A DNA stretch of 24,937 nucleotides from JAAYRG01 sp964643255 (GTDB taxonomy: Bacteria; Bacillota; Clostridia; Lachnospirales; Lachnospiraceae), in NCBI GenBank assembly GCA_964643255.1, contig CAZXSM010000027.1, forward strand, positions 1 through 24,937, read 5' to 3'. The position numbers and the translations under genes are program-made. How positions within the stretch are numbered: the first letter of the stretch is position 1; each line of letters begins with the position of its first letter. The notes below the pieces were generated by a model. The model saw only the letters and a list, made by a program, of their open reading frames with translations. It had not been told where the DNA came from and made no database searches. Of the stretch, positions 7,175 through 15,202 are shown in pieces.

Positions 7175-7224
7175 GTATAAGATATATTATTGTATTCTAA
7201 TAATATATCTGAAAGGAGAACATT

Positions 7225-8559
7225 TTGATAATAGACTGCAATAGTTCCAAAAAATATTCTTATATAAAATTGCTTTTTGTAACTATATCAAGCTTTTTCC
7301 TTGTCGCTTGTAGTGAAGACCCTAATCAGCTAGATTCAAGTATTGATAATGTGGTTTACGAAGTTGCCGAGGGAGACGAATCTGAATCCGATATCATAAC
7401 AGATACGACAGAACGAATCATTTCTGCTGATGATTTAGATACAGATGACTCAGTTACAAATGGACAAACTAATGAGAATGAAGAAGATGGCCATATTACT
7501 TCTAATAAAGATTTAGACAATAATGAGGATGCCATACTAGAAGGGGAAGAAAATGGAGTCGACTTAGAAGAATACCATATTACTCTTTCCTTTGCTGGAG
7601 ATATTAATTTTGATGAAAAATGGTCCACTATGGAATATTATAAAAATAAGGCTTCTAATAATATCTCTAATTGTATTTCTCCTTCATTAATACAAATGAT
7701 GAATAATTCTGATGCTATGATGCTCAATAACGAATTTACCTATAGTTTAAGAGGAAGCCCCTTGGAAGGGAAAGAATATACTTTTAGAGCTAAACCTAGT
7801 AGAGTCAATATTCTAAAAGAACTAGGAGTAGATATTGTAAATCTAGCAAATAATCATGTTTATGACTATGGTCCAGAAGCATTAGTAGATACAATGGATA
7901 CCTTGGCAGCTGCTGACATCCTTTACTTTGGAGCAGGTGGAAATATAAAAGAGGCCATGTCTCCTATCTATATTAATGTTCAAGGTAAAACAATTGCTTA
8001 TGTTGGTGCGTCAAGGGCTGAAAAGTATCCAATGACTCCACAAGCAACGGAGAATTCACCTGGAATACTTAGATGTTATGATACAGAATTATTTATAGAG
8101 GCAATTAAGAATGCCAATCAAAAGGCAGACTATGTTGTTGCAAGTGTTCATTGGGGCACAGAATATAGCCAAGAACTTGAGGACGTCCAACTTGAAACAA
8201 GTAAAGAATATATAAACGCAGGAGCAGATATAATAATTGGCTCTCATCCTCATATACTTCAAGGTATAGAATTCTACAAAGGAAAACCTATTATTTATAG
8301 CCTAGGAAACTTTTGGTTTAACTCAAAGACTGTAGATAGTATGTTATTAAACCTTCATCTTTACGGGAATAGTTATGAAGATAATGTAGAAGTAGAGATC
8401 GTTCCAGCTATACAGTCTGACCATGTAACTAAACTAATAACTTTACCAGAAGAAAAAGAACGGTTTTATTCTGATTTAGAAGATATTTCTATTAATGTAG
8501 AAATTAATAATAAGGGAATAGTTACTGAAATAGATGAATTTAAGGAATATAAAGAATAA
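7225..8559 (+). CDS. CapA-family (poly-gamma-glutamate biosynthesis type) lipoprotein
   Basis: Surface lipoprotein with a metallophosphatase-like CapA domain, the family involved in poly-gamma-glutamate capsule export or attachment. Many members have no proven substrate. The 444 residues begin with a signal peptide ending in the lipobox LVAC (Cys29). An acidic, low-complexity linker (about 30-115) follows, then the CapA domain (about 118-440). Family motifs are SFAGDINFD (122-130), LNNEF, NLANNHVYDYG (206-216), HWG (309-311), GSHPH (339-343) and SLGNFWF. The start is a TTG at 7225, fixed by AAGGAG 6 bases before it. No capB, capC or capE gene is visible nearby, so a capsule-biosynthesis role is not supported by context; a stand-alone envelope role is as likely. 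Confidence 0.88.
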   Translation: MIIDCNSSKKYSYIKLLFVTISSFFLVACSEDPNQLDSSIDNVVYEVAEGDESESDIITDTTERIISADDLDTDDSVTNGQTNENEEDGHITSNKDLDNNEDAILEGEENGVDLEEYHITLSFAGDINFDEKWSTMEYYKNKASNNISNCISPSLIQMMNNSDAMMLNNEFTYSLRGSPLEGKEYTFRAKPSRVNILKELGVDIVNLANNHVYDYGPEALVDTMDTLAAADILYFGAGGNIKEAMSPIYINVQGKTIAYVGASRAEKYPMTPQATENSPGILRCYDTELFIEAIKNANQKADYVVASVHWGTEYSQELEDVQLETSKEYINAGADIIIGSHPHILQGIEFYKGKPIIYSLGNFWFNSKTVDSMLLNLHLYGNSYEDNVEVEIVPAIQSDHVTKLITLPEEKERFYSDLEDISINVEINNKGIVTEIDEFKEYKE

Positions 8560-8564
8560 AGTTC

Positions 8565-8607
8565 ACACAGGGTAAAGGTCTTAATAAACCTTTACCCTGT
8601 GTTTTTT
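8565..8607 (+). terminator. Intrinsic terminator after the CapA-family gene
   Basis: ACACAGGGTAAAGG (8565-8578) pairs perfectly with CCTTTACCCTGTGT (8589-8602), 14 pairs with a 10-base loop, followed by five more T. It lies between convergent genes. The T-tract is weaker on the minus side, so any effect on the ABC operon is secondary. Confidence 0.9.
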
Positions 8608-8617
8608 ACTGTGTTAT

Positions 8618-10453
8618 TTATTGACCATTATAATACTGTGCCTGGGCCTCATAAAGATTACTATAGAGTGGATTTTCCTTTACTAACTCATTATGGCTTC
8701 CATTCCCTGTAATCTTACCATCTTCTAAGACTAATATCCTGTCACAAAACTTACTTGCACTCATTCTGTGGGATATAAATATAGCTGTCTTTCCTTTGAT
8801 TAACTCCGCAAAGTGGCCGTAAACCTCTCCTTCTGCAAGTGGGTCTAAGGCTGCAGTTGGTTCATCAAGAATAGCTACCGATGAGTCCTTATAGATTGCC
8901 CTTGCTATTGCTAGCTTTTGTTTTTGACCTCCAGAAAAGTCTGTTGCATCTTGATTCAAGCTTTTCTCTAACCATGTATTTAATCCACTTGGTAGCTTTT
9001 CTATCCCATTAGTTAAATCTACTTGGTCAATTACCCCTTTAATTTCATCTTCTAGGTTTGGCGGAACTGTGTTTTCTTTAGTGTCTATATCAGCCTCACT
9101 CCAAGTACTTGCTACATTTTCCCATATCCTAAGAGGAAATAATTTGAAGTCTTGAAATACACAAGCAAGCTCATCTAGATAATCAGAGTAGGAAAACTCC
9201 CTAATATCTACTCCATTCCAAAGTATCCTTCCTTGATCTGGTTCAAATAGCCTGCATATTAGTTTTACTATAGTTGATTTCCCAGCATTATTTCTTCCTA
9301 CAATGGCTAAAATTTCGCCTTCTTTAAGGGTAAAGCTAATCTTATCTAATATCTTCTTATCAGTCTTTGGATAGGCAAATGATACATTTTCAAAGCTAAG
9401 TTCTTTTAACCTGCCTGGTTTTTGACTTCCTTCAGTCTTATCCATTTCTTCTAATTCTAAGAACTGCATAACTGGTTCTATAACCTTTATCATGTTAAAT
9501 GTTTCAATGGTATTAGCGCCTAATGTTTTCAAGTTGTTACTATAATTTTCATTAGCACCAACTAATATTGAAAAATCACCAAGACCAATTTTACTTCCTA
9601 GAAAGCCTAAGACTCTTAAGCCTGCATAGCTATATAGGATGAATCTAGAGAATACATTAATAAAAGCAGATGTTGTTTGTGCATTCCCCATTGTTATATA
9701 AACCTGTTGCATTTCCACTATCATTTCATTATTATATCCTATAAGTTTATCAACAACTACATCAGATAAATTATATAAACGATGTTCTTTTTGATGGATC
9801 TCATCATTTAGTACTCCAACATAATAATTATATCTTCTATTAATAGGTACTAATCTTTGTTGTAGTTCAATTACAAGTCTAGAAAGCTTACCTTCAATTA
9901 ATAAAGCAATAACTGAAATTATTGTCATTATAAGAAATATTGGCACACTAAAGTTTATTAAGATTGCCACAATTCCTACTATTGTAAGGATTGATGAAAA
10001 TATTCCAATAAAATTATTAAATATACCTTGTATGTAACCATAATCAATTGGAGCCATAGCTCGTTCTTTTAAATCGAGAGCCTCAGGATCTTCTAGGACT
10101 TCATACTTTACTTTAGTAACCTTCTGAGAAAATTCTAACATAACTCTATCTCTAAACAAATTTTGTTCATGGTTAGATATTTGAATAACTACTTCTTCAA
10201 AGTAATTTAATAATAGCTTTGAAAAAGCTAAAACTATTAGAACTTGAACAAACTTCATCCCTGGCCAAGATTTATCAAATCCATCTAATATTATTTTAGG
10301 TATCCAGATAGTTAGCAAGGTGTTGCTAGATCTTAATAATCCTGATACAAGGGTTACTAACAACAACTGTGGCCTTAGTTTTAATGCTAGATGAAACAGG
10401 GAAAAGAAGGTTTTTCTTATTGAGATTTGATTTGTGCTTTTTGTCTTATTCAT
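8618..10453 (-). CDS. ABC exporter half-transporter, permease fused to ATPase (subunit 2)
   Basis: The 611 residues are an N-terminal type IV (exporter) membrane domain (about 25-325, helices near 30-50, 70-90, 150-190 and 265-300) and a C-terminal nucleotide-binding domain (about 350-600). ATPase motifs are Walker A GRNNAGKST (386-394), Q-loop Gln434, signature FSGGQ (506-510), Walker B AILDE (527-531) with catalytic Glu531, and switch His562. Its ATG lies 8 bases inside the end of the preceding transporter gene, so the two are coupled and most likely form a heterodimer. The substrate is not evident. No precursor-peptide gene or peptidase domain is present, so lipid, drug and peptide export all remain possible. 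Confidence 0.9.
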   Translation of the reverse strand: MNKTKSTNQISIRKTFFSLFHLALKLRPQLLLVTLVSGLLRSSNTLLTIWIPKIILDGFDKSWPGMKFVQVLIVLAFSKLLLNYFEEVVIQISNHEQNLFRDRVMLEFSQKVTKVKYEVLEDPEALDLKERAMAPIDYGYIQGIFNNFIGIFSSILTIVGIVAILINFSVPIFLIMTIISVIALLIEGKLSRLVIELQQRLVPINRRYNYYVGVLNDEIHQKEHRLYNLSDVVVDKLIGYNNEMIVEMQQVYITMGNAQTTSAFINVFSRFILYSYAGLRVLGFLGSKIGLGDFSILVGANENYSNNLKTLGANTIETFNMIKVIEPVMQFLELEEMDKTEGSQKPGRLKELSFENVSFAYPKTDKKILDKISFTLKEGEILAIVGRNNAGKSTIVKLICRLFEPDQGRILWNGVDIREFSYSDYLDELACVFQDFKLFPLRIWENVASTWSEADIDTKENTVPPNLEDEIKGVIDQVDLTNGIEKLPSGLNTWLEKSLNQDATDFSGGQKQKLAIARAIYKDSSVAILDEPTAALDPLAEGEVYGHFAELIKGKTAIFISHRMSASKFCDRILVLEDGKITGNGSHNELVKENPLYSNLYEAQAQYYNGQ

Positions 10454-12410
10454 AAATTTTCCTTCCTCCTCCCTTTTTATAATCCATTTGCAAAGTTTCT
10501 ATTTGCTCTTTCTTTTCTTCATCTTTATAGTAACTTGCTTGGGTATCATACATTTCCTTATACAAACCAGGTCTATTAACTAGTTCTTTATGGGTTCCAA
10601 CTTGGCTTATCTTGCCTCCATCTAATAGAACAATCCTGTCACAAAACCTAGTAGAAGCAAGTCTATGAGAAACAAATATAGAAGTTTTGCCGCTAATTAA
10701 GCTTTCAAAATCCTTATAAATTTGTTCTTCTGCTATAGCATCTAAGGCAGATGTTGGTTCATCTAGAACTAAAATTTCTGCATTTTCTTTATATAAAGCC
10801 CTTGCAATAGCAAGTTTTTGATTTTCTCCACCTGATAGAACCACTCCATCGTCTTCTATAACTCTTAACATCATTGAATCCATTCCCTTTGGATAAGACT
10901 GAACCTTTCCCCAAAGCCCTGCTTTCTTAAGGGATTCTTCCACAAGTTTTTCATTTATATCCTCATTGGCTACTGCAACATTCTGACCTATTGTTAATGC
11001 TATTGGTTGGATTTCTTGTAAGACTACTGCTATCAGGTCATTTAAAGCATCTTTTGAGAGGGTAGATATATCTCTTCCTGCAATTTTAATTTGACCTCTT
11101 TCTGGTTGGTATAGGCCTGTTAAAAGATTTATTAATGTTGTTTTCCCTGCTCCATTTATACCTACTAAAGCTATACTTTCACCATGTTTAATATGTAGGT
11201 TAAGTCCCTCTAAGACCCAGTTTTCTGAACCAGGGTACCTAAACCATATGTCTATAAATTCAATATCAACTTTATCTTTTAAGTCTTCAGGAAAGTCATC
11301 TCCACCTTCCCTCACTAAATCTGCATCTAAAAAGTCATAATAATAATCTAGATACATTGATTCTTCATATACAAAAGCAATCACCCTTCCGATTTCTTTA
11401 AGTTGGAAGCTATATATTCCTACTATACTAAGTATCATTACAAAAGTAGATAAATCTATTTGGCCATTAAAAAAGTTATATACTAGAATAGCCACAATTC
11501 CAATATCAATAAGTACAAGAGCAATAGATACAGGGACTGTTGTCTTTGCATTTTTAATTTTTAATTTCTTTTGTAACTTCTTTTTCTTGTAAATTAGTTT
11601 ATTAGTAAGATTTGCAAAGGATCCGCCCATCTTATATACTCTTATATCTTTGCCAAAATTAAAATCCATTGATATCTGATTAACACGATTTTGCTTTCTA
11701 GAAACCTCCTGAAACTTAGGCATCATTCCGTGATGGTATGAACTATAAGAATACTTATAGTATGCATTAATAATAATTGATACCAGGGATATTATAGGAA
11801 TTAAAATATTTATCCTGCCTAAAATTATACTTAATATTATGATAGCCACCACAGATTTTCCTATTGTAAATGTTTCATGGTAAATACCTTCCATGCCACC
11901 GTTATTATTACTTATAGCAGAAGTAACATCTCCAACAGAGTTAAGAAATGCTGCATCTTCCCGAAAACCTAATTCTATCTTAGTCAACTTATGGAAAAGT
12001 TTGCTCATTTCCTTTATCCGCAGATTCATAAACCATGTATATGTTCTTGTTTCAATTTGGATTGTCACTGTACTGAGTACAAGAAAAATTATGCAATATA
12101 TTATTATTGTAGTAAGCATTGAGCTTGTTTCTCCAATAGTGCTTACATTTTGTCCTGTTAATGTTTCTATAGATTCTACTATGAACTTCATTACAAATGC
12201 GCTGATTACTGGAATTAAGCCACCGGCAATTGCGTATATTATCTGAGCGGCTACTATCTTTTTATTCTTTAATACTGGCTTATATAATCTTTTTAATATT
12301 TCTCCTCTTGTTCGTTTCCTAGGATGTAGATAAGCCTCTCTAAATTCAGGATCTCTTAATCGCCTGACCATATTGTCTTGTGTCTTGTTTATTGTATTTG
12401 TCTCCACCAT
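10446..12410 (-). CDS. ABC exporter half-transporter, permease fused to ATPase (subunit 1)
   Basis: The 654 residues have a polar N-terminal extension (about 1-50), an exporter membrane domain (helices near 52-75, 100-118, 183-215, 293-312 and 322-335), a nucleotide-binding domain (about 380-620), and a charged, Lys-rich C-terminal tail (about 630-654). Motifs are Walker A GINGAGKTT (417-425), Q-loop Gln465, signature LSGGE (525-529, Glu in place of the usual Gln), Walker B LVLDE with Glu551, and His582. Both subunits keep the catalytic Glu and His, so by these residues neither ATP site is obviously dead. The start is supported by AAAGG about 10 bases upstream. It is third in an operon after the XRE regulator and the 85-aa protein. 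Confidence 0.9.
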   Translation of the reverse strand: MVETNTINKTQDNMVRRLRDPEFREAYLHPRKRTRGEILKRLYKPVLKNKKIVAAQIIYAIAGGLIPVISAFVMKFIVESIETLTGQNVSTIGETSSMLTTIIIYCIIFLVLSTVTIQIETRTYTWFMNLRIKEMSKLFHKLTKIELGFREDAAFLNSVGDVTSAISNNNGGMEGIYHETFTIGKSVVAIIILSIILGRINILIPIISLVSIIINAYYKYSYSSYHHGMMPKFQEVSRKQNRVNQISMDFNFGKDIRVYKMGGSFANLTNKLIYKKKKLQKKLKIKNAKTTVPVSIALVLIDIGIVAILVYNFFNGQIDLSTFVMILSIVGIYSFQLKEIGRVIAFVYEESMYLDYYYDFLDADLVREGGDDFPEDLKDKVDIEFIDIWFRYPGSENWVLEGLNLHIKHGESIALVGINGAGKTTLINLLTGLYQPERGQIKIAGRDISTLSKDALNDLIAVVLQEIQPIALTIGQNVAVANEDINEKLVEESLKKAGLWGKVQSYPKGMDSMMLRVIEDDGVVLSGGENQKLAIARALYKENAEILVLDEPTSALDAIAEEQIYKDFESLISGKTSIFVSHRLASTRFCDRIVLLDGGKISQVGTHKELVNRPGLYKEMYDTQASYYKDEEKKEQIETLQMDYKKGGGRKIYE

Positions 12411-12450
12411 ACCCTATTACCTTTCTACATAGCTAATAGTTAAAGATATA

Positions 12451-12708
12451 TTACAATGTGATCTTTACAATATCACCATTAGCACTCTCAATATCTACTA
12501 TTTTTAAATTACCATGCTTCTTCTTTACACGATTTAATTCATCAAAAAAGTTCCTTAAATCTCTTGCTCTTATATTTTTATTAGGAAAGTCATCGCTATT
12601 ATTATTAATAGCATTAGCTGCAATCCAGGCAGTAAACCAATTGAAAAACAACCTATTAGGGAAAATTAAATTTATATTTTTTCCTTTAGAGTTTATTTTT
12701 ATCTTCAC
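12451..12708 (-). CDS. Small protein resembling the C-terminal domain of the adjacent XRE regulator
   Basis: An 85-residue protein with no signal peptide or clear membrane helix. Its two ends resemble the C-terminal domain of the neighbouring regulator: KIKINSKGKNINLIFP here against RIIINSADGDKIRVNLP there, and KIVDIESANGDIVKITL against KLVEMESAEGDIIEIEV. It therefore looks like the same effector or dimerisation module without the DNA-binding part (possibly the SHOCT-like/YvlB-N type; the name is a guess). The start is GTG at 12706-12708, one base after the regulator's stop, with GAGGT inside the regulator's last codons as ribosome binding site. This implies translational coupling. Function is unknown; it may bind the regulator. 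Confidence 0.75.
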   Translation of the reverse strand: MKIKINSKGKNINLIFPNRLFFNWFTAWIAANAINNNSDDFPNKNIRARDLRNFFDELNRVKKKHGNLKIVDIESANGDIVKITL

Positions 12709-12709
12709 C

Positions 12710-13204
12710 TTATTCTACCTCTATCTCAATTATATCGCCTTCAGCACTTTCCATTTCAACAAGTTTTCCTACTACACCCTTGTCTACCATTTCAATGACT
12801 TTCGAAAGGTCAATATCTTTTAAATTTTCATTGCCTGAAACTTGAGGCATTTCCATTCCTAGTTCTAAACCTGCTGTAACTAATGACATTGGAAGATTTA
12901 CACGAATCTTATCGCCATCAGCAGAATTTATTATTATACGAAGCATCATGTCTTCAACTTTTTTACGTTCTTCTTCGGGTACAAGATGAACCGTTTTCTT
13001 TTCTTCCCTTGATAATAGTTGGTCTACACTAACTCCTAAAATCTCAGCTAATACTACTAGTAAACTTATATCTGGAGAAGATATATCATTTTCCCACTTA
13101 GAAACTGCTTGTGGTGAAACACCTAGTCTTTCTGATAATCCTTCTTGAGTGATTCCTTTTTCTTTTCTTAACGTTGAAATCTTTTGTCCTAATGTTATTG
13201 CCAT
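12710..13204 (-). CDS. XRE-family transcriptional regulator with C-terminal effector-like domain
   Basis: DNA-binding protein of 164 residues. The N-terminal helix-turn-helix (about 6-62) has the usual pattern GITQEGLSERLGVSPQAVSKWEN. A short linker leads to a C-terminal domain (about 86-164) with RIIINSADGDKIRVNLPMSLV at its start and MESAEGDIIEIEVE at its end, repeated in the next gene. The ATG has a good AAGGAG, but about 12 bases away, and the gap is filled by a small inverted repeat. It heads the operon with the 85-aa protein and the ABC exporter and probably controls that operon. Ligand and sign of regulation are not visible. Confidence 0.9.
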   Translation of the reverse strand: MAITLGQKISTLRKEKGITQEGLSERLGVSPQAVSKWENDISSPDISLLVVLAEILGVSVDQLLSREEKKTVHLVPEEERKKVEDMMLRIIINSADGDKIRVNLPMSLVTAGLELGMEMPQVSGNENLKDIDLSKVIEMVDKGVVGKLVEMESAEGDIIEIEVE

Positions 13205-13218
13205 AGTGTAATCACACT
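13205..13218. promoter_or_regulatory. Inverted repeat between ribosome binding site and start of the XRE gene
   Basis: AGTGT-AATC-ACACT on the plus strand, perfect 5-base arms, abutting the XRE start codon and overlapping its Shine-Dalgarno. As RNA it could fold and set the distance between ribosome binding site and AUG; as DNA it could be an autoregulatory operator. Confidence 0.4.
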
Positions 13219-13262
13219 CCTTGTTTTATTTGATTTAATTGTCTTAGTGAATTTCTGACTTA

Positions 13263-13291
13263 ATTGTATAGTAGAAAGGAAAATTGGTTAA
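13263..13291 (-). promoter_or_regulatory. Candidate sigma-A promoter of the XRE-ABC operon
   Basis: On the minus strand TTAACC (13286-13291), a 17-base spacer and TACAAT (13263-13268). The -10 has one mismatch to consensus and the -35 two. The direct repeats at 13298-13340 lie immediately upstream of the -35, where an activator would bind. Confidence 0.5.
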
Positions 13292-13297
13292 TATATC

Positions 13298-13340
13298 ATT
13301 AGTTGTATTAGGGCTTTTTAGCGCAACTATTAGTTGTGTT
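13298..13340. repeat. Two 12-base direct repeats 31 bases apart upstream of the XRE promoter
   Basis: ATTAGTTGTATT (13298-13309) and ATTAGTTGTGTT (13329-13340) differ at one base, with start points 31 bases apart, close to three helical turns. The second overlaps a small palindrome CAACT-ATT-AGTTG (13324-13336). This is a plausible regulator-binding array for the adjacent XRE promoter. Confidence 0.4.
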
Positions 13341-13341
13341 T

Positions 13342-14360
13342 TCACTCAACCCCTGGTTGAGTTGGCTGTTTTAAGCTATTTCCCATACTTATTAACTTTT
13401 GGCCTAAATCTATGATGGCCTCTTCTTTAATATTATAATAAGTTTTTCTATCCTTAACAGTTGGCTCTATAAAACCTGCTTGAAATAATATGGATAAATG
13501 ATGTGAAATAGAAGCAGAAGTTAAATCCATTTCATCTGCTAGCTCTTTAACATAATATGGTCTTTCGGAAATGCGACTAAGTATTGTAAATCTTGTCTCA
13601 TCACCAATTGCTTTACATTCCTCTATTATTTTATCCTTAGAATCTTCAAAAGACATAGAGTAATCACATAGATCAAATAACATTATCCCAATAATAATTT
13701 TAGTCTTTACACTTTCTTTATAAGAAAGTCTAAAGCCCCCACCATTATATTGAATACTAGAAAATCTAACTATTATTTCTTTTGAATAAAGATCTTTAAG
13801 AGACATCACATTAGCCATTGCTAAAAATTTTTTAGTATCTTTGTCTGCTTTAAAATTGTTAACAATTCTATTAAACCTATCTTCAACTAAGTAATAATAT
13901 TTTTTTACTATTTCCTCACAAGCTCCAATTTTATCTTGAAACTCCTTGTAGATTCTCTCAGAATCTATGTATATTTTTATTATTTCAAACTTTTTACTCG
14001 CAGAAAAACCTGTGTTTTCTATTAGAAATAAAATATCTTCAAGTTTTATATCAATTTTCTCTTTCCATGTGGAATTTCGAAAGCTATGGTTTTCTAATGA
14101 TTGTAGTTCACAATTGAGTGAACCTTCATTTGAATAAACATCTTCAAACATCTCTAAGTTCATATATAAAAACATAGAAATATCAATGTCCTTGATACTT
14201 GATACATCATTATTTTGTACCCAACTAGAAAGATATGGCGCCTTAAATACATCATCTTTTTCTTCTTTAGTAAGTTCCTTCCAAAACTTACTATCCTTAA
14301 AAAATGGAACCGCTTCAGACATTATGTTGGTTTGAAATTCGTATACATCTTCATATTCTA
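13342..14360 (-). CDS. ArsR-type winged-helix transcriptional regulator with large N-terminal domain, 5' end lost in the sequence gap
   Basis: The C-terminal winged helix-turn-helix (about 236-310, counted from the ATG at 14322) is ArsR-like: AIGDETRFTILSRISERPYYVKELAD, recognition-helix region TSASISHHLSILFQAGFI in two overlapping stretches at 268-285, and a wing with RKTYYNI. About 230 residues before it are mostly alpha-helical, and I do not recognise them. The ATG at 14320-14322 has no ribosome binding site. The frame stays open without a stop for 12 more codons (reading EYEDVYEFQTNI) up to the first N, so the true start is probably inside the gap. A perfect 8-pair hairpin (13344-13362) overlaps the last codons. 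The target genes are unknown. Confidence 0.8.
13344..13362. repeat. Hairpin across the 3' end of the ArsR-type gene
   Basis: ACTCAACC-CCT-GGTTGAGT, eight perfect pairs with a 3-base loop, overlapping the stop codon. No T-tract follows on either strand, so it is not a standard intrinsic terminator, though it could stall polymerase or protect the mRNA end. Confidence 0.45.
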
Positions 14361-14460
14361 NNNNNNNNNNNNNNNNNNNNNNNNNNNNNNNNNNNNNNNN
14401 NNNNNNNNNNNNNNNNNNNNNNNNNNNNNNNNNNNNNNNNNNNNNNNNNNNNNNNNNNNN
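14361..14460. other. Assembly gap, 100 N
   Basis: Exactly 100 N, the usual placeholder for a scaffold gap of unknown length. It hides the 5' end of the ArsR-type gene and the sequence before the metallopeptidase stop. The true distance may differ greatly from 100 bases. Confidence 0.99.
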
Positions 14461-14467
14461 TAAGCAA

Positions 14468-15202
14468 TCATATATATTCTAATTCTTTCTTCCATTTCTT
14501 CCAATCTGGCATAAATTCTTCAATTAGGTTATAAAAATCCTTTGAGTGATTAGGATGAATAAGATGGGCAAATTCATGAATTACAACGTATTCAATACAT
14601 TCAATTGGCCCTTCAATAAGTTTACTATTAAATGTCATGTTTCCCGTCCTAGGTCTACAAGAACCCCATCTAGATGTCATATACCTAATCCTTATCTTAT
14701 TAGGTTGTTTAATATCGTACTTTTCTTTGAACCTTTTATATGTTTCTTGGCATTTCTCACTAATTATATCAACCATTAAATTTTGCATCCATTGGTTAAT
14801 TAGATCTTGCTTTATATCTTTCTTATCTTTGTTCTCTTCTTTAAGAGTAAGATATATATGTTCATGATTATAAGTTACAGACTCTTTATCCCCAGTTAAT
14901 ATTTTTAGGCTTAGCTTGTTCCCCAATATTTTATAGAATTCACCATCAATATATTTCTTCTCCATTGAAACAGAGTTCTTGCGTTTTTCTTCATATTTTT
15001 CTAAGGCATTTATTATAAAATCCTTTTTTTGTTTCATTAAATCATCTATAAATCTTGTATCAACACTCTTGTTAGCAGATACATACACTTTTCCATCTGG
15101 CTTAATACGAAGATTAATGTTTTTTACCGGTTTTCTTGTCAATTGGTATTCTATTTTTCCCCTGTCAGTTATAACTTTTCTTATTTCTGTATGATAGCCC
15201 AT
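14468..15202 (-). CDS. YgjP-type (DUF45) zinc metallopeptidase
   Basis: Putative cytoplasmic metallopeptidase of 244 residues, in the normal range for the YgjP family, with no signal peptide or membrane helix. The N-terminal beta-rich part (about 8-110) carries the conserved NINLRIKPDGKVYVSA stretch. The C-terminal catalytic part has YMTSRWGSCRPRTGNMTFN (about 174-192) and VVIHEFAHLIHPNHSKDFY, with HExxH zinc ligands His209 and His213, catalytic Glu210, and probably His219 as third ligand. AAGGAG lies 10 bases before the ATG. It is complete at both ends; only the region after its stop is in the gap. The physiological substrate of this family is unknown. Confidence 0.88.
   Translation of the reverse strand: MGYHTEIRKVITDRGKIEYQLTRKPVKNINLRIKPDGKVYVSANKSVDTRFIDDLMKQKKDFIINALEKYEEKRKNSVSMEKKYIDGEFYKILGNKLSLKILTGDKESVTYNHEHIYLTLKEENKDKKDIKQDLINQWMQNLMVDIISEKCQETYKRFKEKYDIKQPNKIRIRYMTSRWGSCRPRTGNMTFNSKLIEGPIECIEYVVIHEFAHLIHPNHSKDFYNLIEEFMPDWKKWKKELEYI

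Larger units (their letters stand above)
6794..7224. other. 431-base divergent intergenic region between rbr and the CapA-family gene
   Basis: No reading frame of note. It holds a PerR-box-like site near rbr (6855-6869), the CapA-gene promoter and palindrome (7146-7174), and a small TAGCC-T6-GGCTA hairpin (7088-7103) to which I assign no function. The middle, about 6900-7085, is featureless AT-rich sequence. Confidence 0.6.

Noticed and set aside
11893..12246. 117-codon plus-strand frame inside the ABC exporter gene
   Set aside because: Antisense shadow of the conserved membrane domain; the minus-strand gene has full motifs and operon context.
8618..13204. Bacteriocin or lantibiotic export operon
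   Set aside because: No short precursor gene with a leader, no modification enzyme and no peptidase domain on the exporter; the 85-aa protein resembles a regulator domain instead.
13344..13362. Hairpin at the end of the ArsR-type gene as a standard intrinsic terminator
   Set aside because: Neither strand has a T-tract after the stem; kept only as an inverted repeat.
14215..14534. Plus-strand frames running through the N gap
   Set aside because: They exist only because the N run contains no stop codons.
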